A stretch of 64,000 nucleotides of DNA from Burkholderia sp. D-99 (lineage in GTDB: Bacteria > Pseudomonadota > Gammaproteobacteria > Burkholderiales > Burkholderiaceae). The notes under the pieces are model-generated. The model searched no databases, was not told where the DNA came from, and was given only the letters and a program-made list of their open reading frames with translations. Both the position numbers and the translations under genes were made by a program. The stretch is from positions 1-64,000 of the forward strand of contig NZ_JAAOXM010000015.1 in assembly GCF_011605345.1 (NCBI RefSeq), in the 5' to 3' direction. Below are positions 53,845 through 63,318 of this stretch, one piece after another (position 1 is the first letter of the stretch; every line of letters begins with the position of its first letter).

Positions 53845-54518
53845 CTTGTGACCTTTTTCTGGAGACCCTTGACGAGAGCAGACGCCAACGTGCAAATCAC
53901 GAAATAGCATGCGCCGGCGAACAGGACCATCTCGACGGTCGTGCCGTCGCGATCGCCGATGTTGGCCGCCGTGCGGAAGAAGTCCGCCAGACTGATCACG
54001 TACACGAGCGACGTATCCTGGAACAGGACGATCGCCTGCGTGAGCAGCAGCGGCACCATCGCGCGGAACGCCTGCGGCAGGATCACGAGGCGCATCGCAT
54101 GCGCGTAGTTCATGCCGAGTGCGAACGCGGCATTCGCCTGCCCGCGCGGCACCGCCTGGATGCCGGCGCGGATGATCTCGGAATAATACGCGGCTTCGAA
54201 CAGCGAGAACGCGACCATCGCCGACGCGAGACGAATGTCGATCGTCGGCGACAGACCGAGCACGCCCTGCAGCAACTGCGGCACGATCAGGAAGAACCAC
54301 AGCAGCACCATCACGAGCGGGATCGAGCGGAACACCGTCACGTAGCCCTGCGCGAACCACGCGAGCGGCTTGACGCCCGACAGCCGCATCAGCGCCAGCA
54401 GCGTGCCCCAGACGATCCCGACCACGATCGCGATCAGCGTGATCTGGAACGTGACGACCGCCCCCGTCCACAGCGTCGGCAGCGCGCCGGGAATACTACT
54501 CCAGTCGAACTGATGCAT
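53841..54518 (-). CDS. gltK: glutamate/aspartate ABC transporter permease GltK
   Basis: A 225-residue inner-membrane permease of the HisM family: five or so helices and the EAA loop (EAAYYSEIIRAGIQAVPRGQANAAFALG, about 88-115) that docks on the ATPase. The start ATG 54518 has GGAGG 6 nt upstream and abuts the gltJ stop (TGATG). Confidence 0.92.
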   Translation of the reverse strand: MHQFDWSSIPGALPTLWTGAVVTFQITLIAIVVGIVWGTLLALMRLSGVKPLAWFAQGYVTVFRSIPLVMVLLWFFLIVPQLLQGVLGLSPTIDIRLASAMVAFSLFEAAYYSEIIRAGIQAVPRGQANAAFALGMNYAHAMRLVILPQAFRAMVPLLLTQAIVLFQDTSLVYVISLADFFRTAANIGDRDGTTVEMVLFAGACYFVICTLASALVKGLQKKVTR

Positions 54519-55258
54519 CACTTGCCTCCGATATAGCCGGGCAGCCGCGTACGGCCTTCGATCCAGCGCATGAACGACATCACGACAAGGTTGATGATCA
54601 CGTATGCGAGCGTGACCGCGATGAACGATTCATACGTCTGCGCGGTGTAGTCGACGAGCTGGCGCGCTTGCGCGGACAGGTCGAGCAGGCCGATCGTCGA
54701 CGCGACGGCGGAGTTCTTGAAGATGTTCAGGAATTCCGACGTGAGCGGCGGCACGATGATCCGGTACGCGACGGGCAGCAGCACGTAGCGATACGTCTGC
54801 CATTGCGTGAAGCCCATCGCGAGACCGGCGGCGCGCTGACCCTTCGGCAGCGCGTTGATCCCCGAGCGCACCTGTTCGCACACGCGCGCGCCCGTGAACA
54901 GGCCGAGACAGATGATCGACGCGGTAAAGAACTGCGTAGTGGGCGGCAACTGCTTGATCCAGGTGCCGATCGATGCGGGCAGCAGCTCGGGTATCACGAG
55001 ATACCAGACGAAGAACTGCACGATCAGCGGAATGTTCCGGAAGATCGACACGTACAGGGTGCCAATCGCGGACAGCCATTTGTTCGGCACGGTGCGCAGC
55101 ACGCCGAACAGCGAACCGACGATCAGCGCGATGACCCAGGCGACGAGCGACACTTCGATCGTCACCCAGAAGCCGGACATCAGCCATCCGAAATAAGTCG
55201 TCGGCTCGCCGGTCGACACGGGGCTCAGGAAGATGCCCCAGTTCCAGTGGTAAGACAT
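54518..55258 (-). CDS. gltJ: glutamate/aspartate ABC transporter permease GltJ
   Basis: A 246-residue permease, the same length as E. coli GltJ. EAA loop: GARVCEQVRSGINALPKGQRAAGLAMGFT (about 123-151). ATG 55258 has GGAG 8 nt upstream; a TTG 6 nt earlier is less likely. It is separated from gltI by an intrinsic terminator. Confidence 0.93.
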   Translation of the reverse strand: MSYHWNWGIFLSPVSTGEPTTYFGWLMSGFWVTIEVSLVAWVIALIVGSLFGVLRTVPNKWLSAIGTLYVSIFRNIPLIVQFFVWYLVIPELLPASIGTWIKQLPPTTQFFTASIICLGLFTGARVCEQVRSGINALPKGQRAAGLAMGFTQWQTYRYVLLPVAYRIIVPPLTSEFLNIFKNSAVASTIGLLDLSAQARQLVDYTAQTYESFIAVTLAYVIINLVVMSFMRWIEGRTRLPGYIGGK

Positions 55259-55273
55259 GGGCAAGACTCCAGC

Positions 55274-55309
55274 AAAAAGAGACGGAAGAAGCGTGGCCTC
55301 TTCCGTCTC
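55274..55309 (-). terminator. intrinsic terminator/attenuator between gltI and gltJ
   Basis: Minus strand: 11-bp stem (55299-55309 with 55279-55289), 9-nt loop, then five T. It lies inside the gltIJKL operon, where partial read-through would yield much more binding-protein mRNA than permease/ATPase mRNA. Confidence 0.75.
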
Positions 55310-55342
55310 ATTAGCGTCATTTCTGCATCAACGGCCGTGCGG

Positions 55343-56236
55343 TCAGTCGAGCGCCTTGTCGTTCGGGTTCGCGTACAGCTTCTTCATCGAATCGGACAGC
55401 GGGAAGTTCAGGTTCAGCCCCTTCGGCGGGATCGGGTTCTCGAACCACTTCGCATAGATCTTCGCGGCTTCGCCCGACTTCTCGACTTGCGAGACCGCAT
55501 CGTCGACAACCTTCTTGAAGTCCGCATCGCCCTTGCGCATCATGCAGCCGTACGCTTCTTCCGATTGCGGCGTACCGACGATCACCCAGTCGCCCGGCTT
55601 CTTCGCCTTCGCGCGCTCGCCCGCGAGCAGCGCATCATCCATCATGAACGCGACCGCGCGGCCCGATTCCAGCGTATTGAACGAATCGCCGTGATCCTTC
55701 GCGCTGATGATGTTCATGCCCATCTGCTTTTCGTTGTTCATCTTGCGCAGCAGGCGCTCGGACGTCGTGCCGGCAGTGGTCACGACCGTCTTGCCCTTCA
55801 GGTCGGCGAAATCCTTGATGCCCGAATCGTTCTTCGTCATCAGGCGCGTGCCGATCACGAAGATCGTGTCGGAGAACGCGGCCTGCTGCTGGCGCTCGGC
55901 GTTGTTGGTCGTCGAGCCGCACTCGATGTCGACCGTGCCGTTCTGCACCAGCGGAATGCGGTTCTGCGACGTGACCGGGATGTTCTTCACCTGCAGGTTC
56001 GGCAGGTTCAGCTTCTTCTTCACCGCGTCGACCACCTTCAGCTGGAATTCGCGCGAATAGCCGACCACCTGCTGCTTTTCGTCATAGTAGGAGAACGGGA
56101 TCGACGACTCGCGGTGCCCCAGCGCGATCACGCCCGTGTCCTTGATCTTCTTCAGCGTGCCCGTCTCCTGAGCATGCGCGCCGCTTGCGAACGCGCAAAG
56201 CGCCGCGAACATCAGGACTGCCTTTTGGTATTTCAT
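55343..56236 (-). CDS. gltI: glutamate/aspartate ABC transporter periplasmic binding protein
   Basis: A 297-residue class II binding protein. Signal peptide about 1-22 (AHA-QETG). Ligand-binding region GHRESSIPFSYYDEKQQVVGYSREF (about 38-62), IECGSTTNNAERQ, TAGTTSERLLR and DDALLAGE. ATG 56236 is preferred over 56245 because AAGGAG is adjacent to the earlier one and 9 nt from this one. Captures dicarboxylic amino acids. Confidence 0.93.
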   Translation of the reverse strand: MKYQKAVLMFAALCAFASGAHAQETGTLKKIKDTGVIALGHRESSIPFSYYDEKQQVVGYSREFQLKVVDAVKKKLNLPNLQVKNIPVTSQNRIPLVQNGTVDIECGSTTNNAERQQQAAFSDTIFVIGTRLMTKNDSGIKDFADLKGKTVVTTAGTTSERLLRKMNNEKQMGMNIISAKDHGDSFNTLESGRAVAFMMDDALLAGERAKAKKPGDWVIVGTPQSEEAYGCMMRKGDADFKKVVDDAVSQVEKSGEAAKIYAKWFENPIPPKGLNLNFPLSDSMKKLYANPNDKALD

Positions 56237-56454
56237 TTTGGTCATCTCCTTGGCTAAAACCCGCGCCAGTGTATCAAAGTAATATTTTTGAAAGTAGTGT
56301 TGTTTACCGCACGTCGCGGCGCCTTTGGCGAAGCCTTCCTCCCGGCTCCGGGCGCCCCGAATGCGCGCGCGGGCGATGCCGGATCCGGCACCGCCCGCGA
56401 GGGTTCATATCCGCAATCGGGTGGATTGCGTCATGAATTGATCATAGTCAACGA

Positions 56455-57741
56455 TCAGGGGTAGAGGCCACGCATTTCACGCGCCATCAGGATGCGCTTG
56501 CACGCAACGATGAACGCCGCCGTACGCACCGACACCTTGTGCTCTTCCGCGACCGCCCACACGCCGGAGAATGCTTCGCGCATCACGCGCTCGAGACGGT
56601 GGTTGATCTCGTCTTCCGTCCAGAAGAAGCTCGAGAAATCCTGCACCCACTCGAAGTACGACACGGTCACGCCGCCCGCGTTCGCGATCACGTCCGGGAT
56701 CACGAGCACGCCGTTCGCGCTCAGGATGTCGTCCGCTGCCGTCGTCGTCGGGCCGTTCGCGCCTTCGACGATGATCTTCGTGCGGATCTTCGCTGCGTTC
56801 TTCTCGGTGATCTGGTTTTCCAGTGCCGCCGGGATCAGGATGTCGGTTTCGACCGTCCAGAACTCGTCGTTCGGCATCGGCTCCGCGCCTTCGAAGCCCG
56901 CGACGCCGCCCGTGCGTGCGACGTGGTCGAGCAGCTTGTTCGAATCGAGGCCGGCCGGCTGGTAGATCGTGCCCGTGTGATCCTGCACCGCGATCACCTT
57001 CGAACCCGCTTCCTGGAACAGCTTCGCCGCGATGCCGCCGACGTTGCCGAAGCCCTGCACCGCGATGCGTGCGCCTTCGATCTCGAGGCCCTTCTTCTTC
57101 GCCGCTTCGCAGCCGACGACGAACACGCCGCGGCCCGTTGCTTCCTTGCGGCCGAGCGAGCCGCCGAGCGCGATCGGCTTGCCGGTCACGACGCCGGTCG
57201 ACGTCTGGCCCTGGTTCATCGAGTAGGTGTCCATCATCCACGCCATCACCTGTTCGTTGGTGTTGACGTCCGGCGCCGGAATGTCGGTGTTCGGGCCGAT
57301 GATGATGCCGATTTCGCTGGTGTAGCGGCGCGTCACGCGCTCGAGCTCACCGCGCGACAGCTTGCGCGGGTCGACGCGGATACCGCCCTTCGCACCGCCG
57401 TACGGCACGTTCACGGCCGCGTTCTTCACCGACATCCATGCGGACAGTGCCATCACTTCCGACAGCGTCACGTCCTGGTGGTAGCGCACGCCGCCCTTGC
57501 CCGGGCCGCGCGACACGTTGTGCTGCACACGATAGCCTTCGAAGTGCGCGACGGTGCCGTTGTCGAGCTCGATGGGGCAGTCGACGATCAGGATGCGCTT
57601 CGGACGCTTCAGCGTCTCGAGCCAGCGCGACAGCGAGCCGAGGTACGGCGCGACGCGATCGACTTGCTGAAGGTAGTTGCCCCACGGGCCGAGATCGTCG
57701 GCGTGCAGGTAGGACGGGATGGACTGCAATTGCGAAGACAT
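56455..57741 (-). CDS. gdhA: Glu/Leu/Phe/Val dehydrogenase (NAD-type glutamate dehydrogenase)
   Basis: A 428-residue enzyme: 2-oxoglutarate + NH3 + NAD(P)H to glutamate, reversibly. N-terminal substrate domain with GPGKGGVRYHQDV and the catalytic Lys in NAAVNVPYGGAKGGI (about 98-112); NAD-binding domain with VQGFGNVGG (about 213-221). ATG 57741 has GGAG 6 nt upstream. It lies 218 bp upstream of gltI on the same strand, which links glutamate uptake and catabolism. Confidence 0.94.
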   Translation of the reverse strand: MSSQLQSIPSYLHADDLGPWGNYLQQVDRVAPYLGSLSRWLETLKRPKRILIVDCPIELDNGTVAHFEGYRVQHNVSRGPGKGGVRYHQDVTLSEVMALSAWMSVKNAAVNVPYGGAKGGIRVDPRKLSRGELERVTRRYTSEIGIIIGPNTDIPAPDVNTNEQVMAWMMDTYSMNQGQTSTGVVTGKPIALGGSLGRKEATGRGVFVVGCEAAKKKGLEIEGARIAVQGFGNVGGIAAKLFQEAGSKVIAVQDHTGTIYQPAGLDSNKLLDHVARTGGVAGFEGAEPMPNDEFWTVETDILIPAALENQITEKNAAKIRTKIIVEGANGPTTTAADDILSANGVLVIPDVIANAGGVTVSYFEWVQDFSSFFWTEDEINHRLERVMREAFSGVWAVAEEHKVSVRTAAFIVACKRILMAREMRGLYP

Positions 57742-58018
57742 GGATGCTCCAACGGTCAACAGGTGCGCACATTGTCGAAAAACCCGTTTTTTTTATCCAA
57801 TGCCGTTTGCTTATTCGATTATGCGTTTCTTGCATGATCGCGATTTTTCGCAAATCTGCGGTCGATTTGCGCAAGAACGCACGCGATCGATCGTGCATCG
57901 CGTGCGTGAAAATTCGTGTTTCCCGGGCACGGGCCGGCCGCCGGACAGGCGCCCGACAGGCGTCGCAAGCTTGACGACAGCCGGCCGGGCCGGCTGGCCG
58001 ACGGTTAACCGCCCACGG

Positions 58019-58972
58019 TTAACCTGCGGTTTCGCGCAGTTCGTCGCGCACGACGTCCCACAGCCCACGCACGAGTTTCTGTCGCGGATCGTCGCCCTGC
58101 AGCGCGAGCTTGTCGCAGTACAGCCGGATTTCCATCGTCAGCGTGAACGGATGCGCGCCGCCACGCACCGACCGGTCGAGCCGGATCAGGCGGCCGCCCG
58201 CAACCGCATCCTCGACCGCGCTGTGCGGCAGGAACGCGATGCCGTGGCCCGCGAGTGCCATCGCCTTCAGCCCTTCGGCCATGTCGGTTTCATAGACGCG
58301 ATCGAGGAACAGCGGCGTCGACGCATTCGCGATGATGACCTCCGTCATCCGGCCGAGATACGCGTTCGGCGTATATGACAGGTACGGCACGCGCGCATCG
58401 GCCGTGCCAGGCAGCGTGTAGCGCGGCCGCCCCGCGCGGCCCGGCGCCGAGAACGGGCTGATCGGCTCGCTGCCGAGGATCAGCATGTCGTAACGCGCCG
58501 GATCGAGCGCGACGGGATGGCTCGGGTGGTGGTAGCCCATCACGAGATCGCAGCCGCCCTCGACGAGCGACAGCACCGCGTCGTGCACGTTCAGCGCGCG
58601 CAGCCGCGTGTGGACCTGGCCCATCTTCGCCTCGATCCGCTGCAGCCAGCGCGGGAAATACGTGAGCGACAGCGTGTGCGGCACCGCGAACTCGATCGTC
58701 GGCACCGGCGCGCCGACGTGGCCGCGCAGCAGCGTGCGCGCCTCGTGCGCCTGCGACAGCATCGTCAGCGCCTGCTCGTAGAAGATCTGCCCGGCCTGCG
58801 TGAGCCGCGTCGGATAGACCGAACGATCGATCAGTTCCGTCGCGAGCCATGCCTCGAGCGCCTGGATGCGCCGCGAAAATGCCGGTTGCGACACGTGCCG
58901 CAGTTCCGCGGACCGGCTAAAGCTGCGCGTTTCCGCGAGCGAGACGAAGTCTTCGAGCCATTTCAGTTCCAT
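58019..58972 (-). CDS. LysR family regulator, HypT-like
   Basis: A 317-residue LTTR with N-terminal HTH (MELKWLEDFVSLAETRSFSRSAELRHVSQPAFSRRIQALE) resembling E. coli HypT/YjiE, a hypochlorite-responsive regulator; that identity is only by likeness. The effector domain spans about 90-300. Upstream frames up to 60637 are antisense to purB and not coding. Divergent from purB across 231 bp. Confidence 0.85.
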   Translation of the reverse strand: MELKWLEDFVSLAETRSFSRSAELRHVSQPAFSRRIQALEAWLATELIDRSVYPTRLTQAGQIFYEQALTMLSQAHEARTLLRGHVGAPVPTIEFAVPHTLSLTYFPRWLQRIEAKMGQVHTRLRALNVHDAVLSLVEGGCDLVMGYHHPSHPVALDPARYDMLILGSEPISPFSAPGRAGRPRYTLPGTADARVPYLSYTPNAYLGRMTEVIIANASTPLFLDRVYETDMAEGLKAMALAGHGIAFLPHSAVEDAVAGGRLIRLDRSVRGGAHPFTLTMEIRLYCDKLALQGDDPRQKLVRGLWDVVRDELRETAG

Positions 58973-59147
58973 GCAGGCGGGCGCGGCGGGCGGCGGTCGG
59001 GAAGAAGCCTGCATTCTACCGGCGGGCGGGCCCGGCCGGCGGCGCGGCGAGCGGCCCGGCGCCCCGCCGGGAACGGGCTCCGGCTCGACATCCGCACGCG
59101 GTGGTGCCCGCCCGCCGCGCGCGACCGGGATCGTCCCGCGCCGATGG

Positions 59148-59153
59148 TAAAAT
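59148..59153 (+). promoter_or_regulatory. putative -10 box TAAAAT for purB
   Basis: TAAAAT in the context GGTAAAATA, 50 nt before the ATG at 59204; no clear -35. Confidence 0.45.
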
Positions 59154-59203
59154 ACCGGATTCTCCTTCCCCTCGCTCGACCCGGCCCCAAGGCCCGCCCG
59201 ATC

Positions 59204-60592
59204 ATGTCCGACACTCGTCCCGATACGCTTTTCGCCCTCACCGCGCTTTCGCCCATCGATGGCCGCTACGCCAGCAAGACCGAAGCACTGCGCGACTGGC
59301 TCTCCGAAGCCGCCTTCATGCGCCACCGCGTCACCGTCGAGGTGCACTGGCTGATCGCGCTGTCGCGCGCCGGCTTCGCGGAAGTCCCGCGCTTCTCCGA
59401 TGCGTCCGAACAATTCCTGCTGCAGCTCGCCGAGCGCTTCACCGCGCACGACGCCGCCCGCATCAAGGAAATCGAGCGCGTGACGAACCACGACGTGAAG
59501 GCCGTCGAATACTGGCTGAAGGAATCGGTGAAGGGCCAGGAAGAACTCGAAAAGGCCAGCGAATTCATCCACTTCGCGTGCACGTCGGAAGACATCAACA
59601 ACACGTCGCACGGGATGATGCTCGCCGGCGCGCGCGAACACGTGATCCTGCCGGCGCTTCGCACCGTCTACCAGCGCCTCGTCGCGCTCTCGCACGCGCA
59701 TGCCGAACAGCCGATGCTGTCGCGCACGCACGGCCAGCCGGCCAGCCCGACGACGCTCGGCAAGGAACTCGCGAACGTCGCCGCGCGTCTCGCCCGTGCG
59801 ATCACCCGCATCGAGAAGGTCGAGATCCTCGGCAAGATGAACGGCGCGGTCGGCAACTTCAACGCCCACCTGTCCGCGTATCCGGAATTCGACTGGGAAG
59901 CGTTCTCGCGCGACGTGATCGAAACCCGCCTGAAGCTCACGTTCAACCCGTACACGATCCAGATCGAGCCGCACGACTACATGGCCGAGCTGTTCGACGC
60001 CGTGGCGCGCGCGAACACGATCCTGCTCGACCTCGACCGCGACGTGTGGGGCTACATCTCGGTCGGCTACTTCAAGCAGAAGACGAAAGCCGGTGAAATC
60101 GGCTCGTCGACGATGCCGCACAAGGTCAACCCGATCGACTTCGAGAACTCGGAAGGCAACCTCGGCCTCGCGAACGCGACGCTGCGCCACCTCGCCGACA
60201 AGCTGCCGGTGTCGCGCTGGCAGCGCGACCTGACCGACTCGACGGTGCTGCGCAACATGGGCGTCGCGCTCGGCTACTCGCTGCTCGCGTACGACTCGCT
60301 GATCCGCGGCCTCGACAAGCTCGAAGTGAACCCGCAGCGCCTGAACGAAGACCTCGACAACTGCTGGGAAGTGCTGGCCGAGCCGGTGCAGACGGTGATG
60401 CGCCGCTACGGCATCGAGAACCCGTACGAGCAGCTGAAGGAATTGACGCGCGGCAAGGGCATCACGCGCGAAGCGCTGCAGCAGTTCGTCGGCACGCTCG
60501 CGATCCCGCAGGACGCGAAGGATCGCCTGCTCGCGATGACGCCTGCGTCGTACATCGGCAAGGCCATCGAACTCGCGAAGCGGATCGCGTAA
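59204..60592 (+). CDS. purB: adenylosuccinate lyase
   Basis: A 462-residue fumarase-superfamily lyase acting on SAICAR and adenylosuccinate in purine synthesis. The signature SSTMPHKVNPIDFENSEGN (about 302-320) carries the catalytic Ser loop; TSEDINNTSH and RTHGQPASPT hold active His residues. Start fixed by homology (ALSPIDGRYASK). Confidence 0.97.
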   Translation: MSDTRPDTLFALTALSPIDGRYASKTEALRDWLSEAAFMRHRVTVEVHWLIALSRAGFAEVPRFSDASEQFLLQLAERFTAHDAARIKEIERVTNHDVKAVEYWLKESVKGQEELEKASEFIHFACTSEDINNTSHGMMLAGAREHVILPALRTVYQRLVALSHAHAEQPMLSRTHGQPASPTTLGKELANVAARLARAITRIEKVEILGKMNGAVGNFNAHLSAYPEFDWEAFSRDVIETRLKLTFNPYTIQIEPHDYMAELFDAVARANTILLDLDRDVWGYISVGYFKQKTKAGEIGSSTMPHKVNPIDFENSEGNLGLANATLRHLADKLPVSRWQRDLTDSTVLRNMGVALGYSLLAYDSLIRGLDKLEVNPQRLNEDLDNCWEVLAEPVQTVMRRYGIENPYEQLKELTRGKGITREALQQFVGTLAIPQDAKDRLLAMTPASYIGKAIELAKRIA

Positions 60593-60611
60593 GCGCCCGT
60601 CTCCGACCGTA

Positions 60612-60647
60612 AAAAAGCCCGATGCGAGCAATCGCATCGGGCTTTTT
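60612..60647. terminator. bidirectional intrinsic terminator after purB
   Basis: Perfect 16-bp arms (60612-60627 and 60632-60647) with a GCAA loop; suits purB (+) and the FAD oxidoreductase (-), which end on either side. Confidence 0.93.
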
Positions 60648-60667
60648 CATTGCGTGCCGCAGTCCGA

Positions 60668-62089
60668 TCAGAACGAAATCATCCGCCCGGGGTTGAGCGC
60701 GCTCATCACGCTCATCGCGGCCTTCGCGGCCGGGATCGCGATCGGCGACAACTGGCGGCCAAGCGGAATCGCGCGATGGTCGATGCCGGTCAGCATCGAG
60801 AAATCGTCGTTGCGTCCGACGAAATCGTCGCAGATCGCCTTGCCGATCCGAACCGTCTGCGCGACGCCGTGGCCGCTCCAGCCCTGCACCATGTACATCG
60901 GCACGCGGCCGTCGGTCTTGCGGCTGTCGGTCGCGCCGTTCAGCGTGAAGTCGCTGACGCCGCTCCAGCAGTAGTCGAGCGCGAAGCTGCCGTCGACCTG
61001 CGGGAACACCGTGTTCAGCCGCGTCAGCAGATACGCGTTGACGTCGGGCTGCGCCCAGCACGTGCCGGTGCCCTGCCCGCCGAACAGCAGACGGTTGCCG
61101 CGTACCGGCCGGTAGTAGTCGATCTGGAACTGCGTGTCGTACACGGGCATGCCGGCCGGCATCAGCGTCGCGACGTCGACATCCAGCGGCTGCGTGACGC
61201 TCACGTACGTGAAGAACGGCACGGTCGTCGCCGCACCGTCGTCGAGCAGCCGGAACGTCGTGTTGTGCAGCGCAAGTACGACGCCCTTGCGCGCCGTGAT
61301 CGTGCCGCCCGGCGTCGTCGCGACGACGCCTTCCGGCGTCTCGTCGAGCTCGAGCACCTCGGTACCCTCGAACAGCACGCCGCCGTTCAGCTGGAAGCCG
61401 TGCGCGAGGCCGCGCACGAGCGCGAGCGGATGGATCTGCCCGCCAACCGCATCGATCGCCGCGCCGTGATACAGCCCCGAGCGCACGTATTCGTCATGCA
61501 GCTGATGACGGCCGACGAGTGTCACGCCGGCGTCGCCGAGATGGCGGCGCGCATCTGCGCCGTCCAGCAGCGCGCTCATGTGGCCGGGGTGGACGGCCGC
61601 CGTGATGTGGCCGCGTTTGCGGTCGAGTTCGAGCGCGTAACGTGCGCCGATCGCATCGATCAGGTCCATCGACTCGGCCGACGCGAAGCGCCACAGCCGC
61701 TTCGCGTCGTCGTGCGACAGGTGGTCGATCATGTCGGCGGCTTCCCAGCGCGCGAGGCCGGGCGTGAGCTGCCCGCCGTTGCGGCCCGACGCGGCCGAGC
61801 CGACGTGATGCTTGTCGACGAGGATCGTATCGACGCCCGCTTCCGCGAGATGCAGCGCGGCCGATGCGCCGAGCAGGCCCGCGCCGATCACGAGCACGTC
61901 GCATACGGCATCGTGCGCGAGCGGCGCGCCGTTCGCGTGGCGCGACAGCGACGCCTCGTACCAGTTCGCCGGGCGCTCGCCGTCGTAGCGGGCCGGGTCG
62001 CACCAGTTCCAGTTGTCTTTTTCGATGTTCAGTTGCGTCTGTTCGAAACGCGATTCGCCCTGGATCAGGGGTTGGTTGTTGAAAGTCAT
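60668..62089 (-). CDS. FAD-dependent amine oxidase (DAO family, PuuB-like)
   Basis: A 473-residue flavoprotein with a D-amino-acid-oxidase fold: dinucleotide motif GAGLLG (69-74), VDKHHVGSAASGRNGGQLTPG (about 93-113) as in gamma-glutamylputrescine oxidase (PuuB/PuuR-context enzymes), and HGVAQTVRIGKAICDDF near the C-terminus. Likely oxidises an amine or N-methyl amino acid, producing H2O2. Controlled by the divergent TetR gene. Substrate not known. Confidence 0.82.
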   Translation of the reverse strand: MTFNNQPLIQGESRFEQTQLNIEKDNWNWCDPARYDGERPANWYEASLSRHANGAPLAHDAVCDVLVIGAGLLGASAALHLAEAGVDTILVDKHHVGSAASGRNGGQLTPGLARWEAADMIDHLSHDDAKRLWRFASAESMDLIDAIGARYALELDRKRGHITAAVHPGHMSALLDGADARRHLGDAGVTLVGRHQLHDEYVRSGLYHGAAIDAVGGQIHPLALVRGLAHGFQLNGGVLFEGTEVLELDETPEGVVATTPGGTITARKGVVLALHNTTFRLLDDGAATTVPFFTYVSVTQPLDVDVATLMPAGMPVYDTQFQIDYYRPVRGNRLLFGGQGTGTCWAQPDVNAYLLTRLNTVFPQVDGSFALDYCWSGVSDFTLNGATDSRKTDGRVPMYMVQGWSGHGVAQTVRIGKAICDDFVGRNDDFSMLTGIDHRAIPLGRQLSPIAIPAAKAAMSVMSALNPGRMISF

Positions 62090-62275
62090 GATTGCACTTG
62101 CATGGTCTTGGGCCGCCTGTCGAAGAGCCTTCTGGCTTCGCGGGTGGGGCAGCCGGTTCCACATGGGTGTCAACGAGAAAAGGGGCGCGATGGCCCGTGT
62201 TGACGGCGGGCACGCTCGTGCCGCCTGAATCCCGGACTGTGCGAAAGCACGTATTGAAAGGTGCCGGGACACCCA

Positions 62276-62313
62276 ATTTCTACACCGCAGAAATAATTCT
62301 ACAGTGTAGAATT
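62276..62313. promoter_or_regulatory. two adjacent inverted repeats: TetR-type operators
   Basis: O1: 62295-62313, AATTCTACA-G-TGTAGAATT, a perfect 9-bp palindrome. O2: 62276-62294, ATTTCT-7 nt-AGAAAT, sharing the TTCTACA sequence. They lie between the divergent oxidase and tetR genes. O1 covers the -10 of the oxidase promoter. Confidence 0.72.
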
Positions 62314-62325
62314 TACTTTCGTCAA
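62296..62325 (-). promoter_or_regulatory. promoter of the FAD amine oxidase gene
   Basis: Minus strand: -35 TTGACG (complement of 62320-62325), 18-nt spacer, -10 TAGAAT (62296-62301), inside the palindrome. The start would be near 62289, leaving a leader of about 200 nt. Confidence 0.55.
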
Positions 62326-62365
62326 GTTTACAGCCGGTACCGCACCGGCACGCCAGTCCGTATCG

Positions 62366-63031
62366 ATGAAAGACAAACCCGCCCAGGGCCCGCGCGGCCT
62401 CGACAAGGATGCAATCGTCGCAGCCGCGCTCGCGCTGCTCGAAGACGTCGGCGAAGCCGCGTTCAGCGTGCGCAAGCTCGCGCAGTCGGTCGGCTGCGAT
62501 CCGATGAGCGTGCTGTACCACTTCAAGTCGAAGGAGGGCCTGAGCCGCGCGATCGCGAACGCGCTGTCGCGCTCGCTCGTGCCGGTCGACGCCACACTGC
62601 CGTGGCCCGAACGGCTGCGCGACCTCGCGCGCCAGTACCGCGCGCTCGCGCTGCGCTACCCGGCCGCGTTCGCACTCCTGCAGCGGCACATGAGTACCGG
62701 GCCCGCCGATCTCGCGCACATCGAAGCCGTGCATCGCGCGCTGGCCGACGCCGGCATCCCGCGCGCGGCGCTGCCATCGGTATGCGTCGGCTGGTATGCG
62801 AGCGTGATCGGGCTTGCCGCCGCGGAGGCCGGCGGCCTCACGCGCGCCGCGAACGACGTTGAGCTGGCGGAAATGGAAGCGCTGTCGGACGCCGAGCATC
62901 CGCTCGTCAAAGCGGCCGCCCCGCTCTATGCGCAGCTCGATCCGGCAGCCGTGCACGACACGATGCTGGATGTGCTGCTCGACGGCATCGCGCTACGAGC
63001 ACGCGGCGCCCCTGTCGGTGGCAATAAGTAA
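62366..63031 (+). CDS. TetR/AcrR family transcriptional regulator
   Basis: A 221-residue TetR protein. HTH at about 8-50 (DKDAIVAAALALLEDVGEAAFSVRKLAQSVGCDPMSVLYHFKSKEGL). The C-terminal domain (about 60-210) resembles the TetR_C_1 type. It presumably represses the divergent FAD oxidase and itself through the palindromes at 62276-62313. Effector unknown, possibly an amine. Confidence 0.88.
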   Translation: MKDKPAQGPRGLDKDAIVAAALALLEDVGEAAFSVRKLAQSVGCDPMSVLYHFKSKEGLSRAIANALSRSLVPVDATLPWPERLRDLARQYRALALRYPAAFALLQRHMSTGPADLAHIEAVHRALADAGIPRAALPSVCVGWYASVIGLAAAEAGGLTRAANDVELAEMEALSDAEHPLVKAAAPLYAQLDPAAVHDTMLDVLLDGIALRARGAPVGGNK

Positions 63032-63318
63032 TCCACGCACGCGTGATGCCGATTGCGCGTGCAGGACCCGTCTTAAGGGAAGATTAGCTATTTCAGAATA
63101 GGCATACTTGATAAAGCGCACTGCCAACCTCCTAGATAAGCATTATCTTATCAGGCATGCCACCCAAAAATTAAATAAAAAATACAGACAATCCCAATCT
63201 GAATTTTGCATTTCAACAATTTTTAACGCATTAACACTTCACAACAACCCCCTCATCAACAACAGGCATCTCAATAAAAATCATGGCAGTCTATACACAA
63301 TGATTTCCAGGATATTTC
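63032..63318. other. AT-rich 287-bp spacer before the PAAR gene
   Basis: From about 63100 base composition turns AT-rich (poly-A/T, ATAAA, TTTAA). A small inverted repeat GATAAG-6-CTTATC lies at 63135-63152. The change marks the left edge of an acquired or silenced segment. No gene or tRNA-like attachment site is visible. Confidence 0.45.

Noticed and set aside
58973..60637. N-terminal extension of the LysR frame through the purB antisense strand
   Set aside because: Real LysR proteins begin at MELKWLEDF (58972); the extension is antisense shadow.
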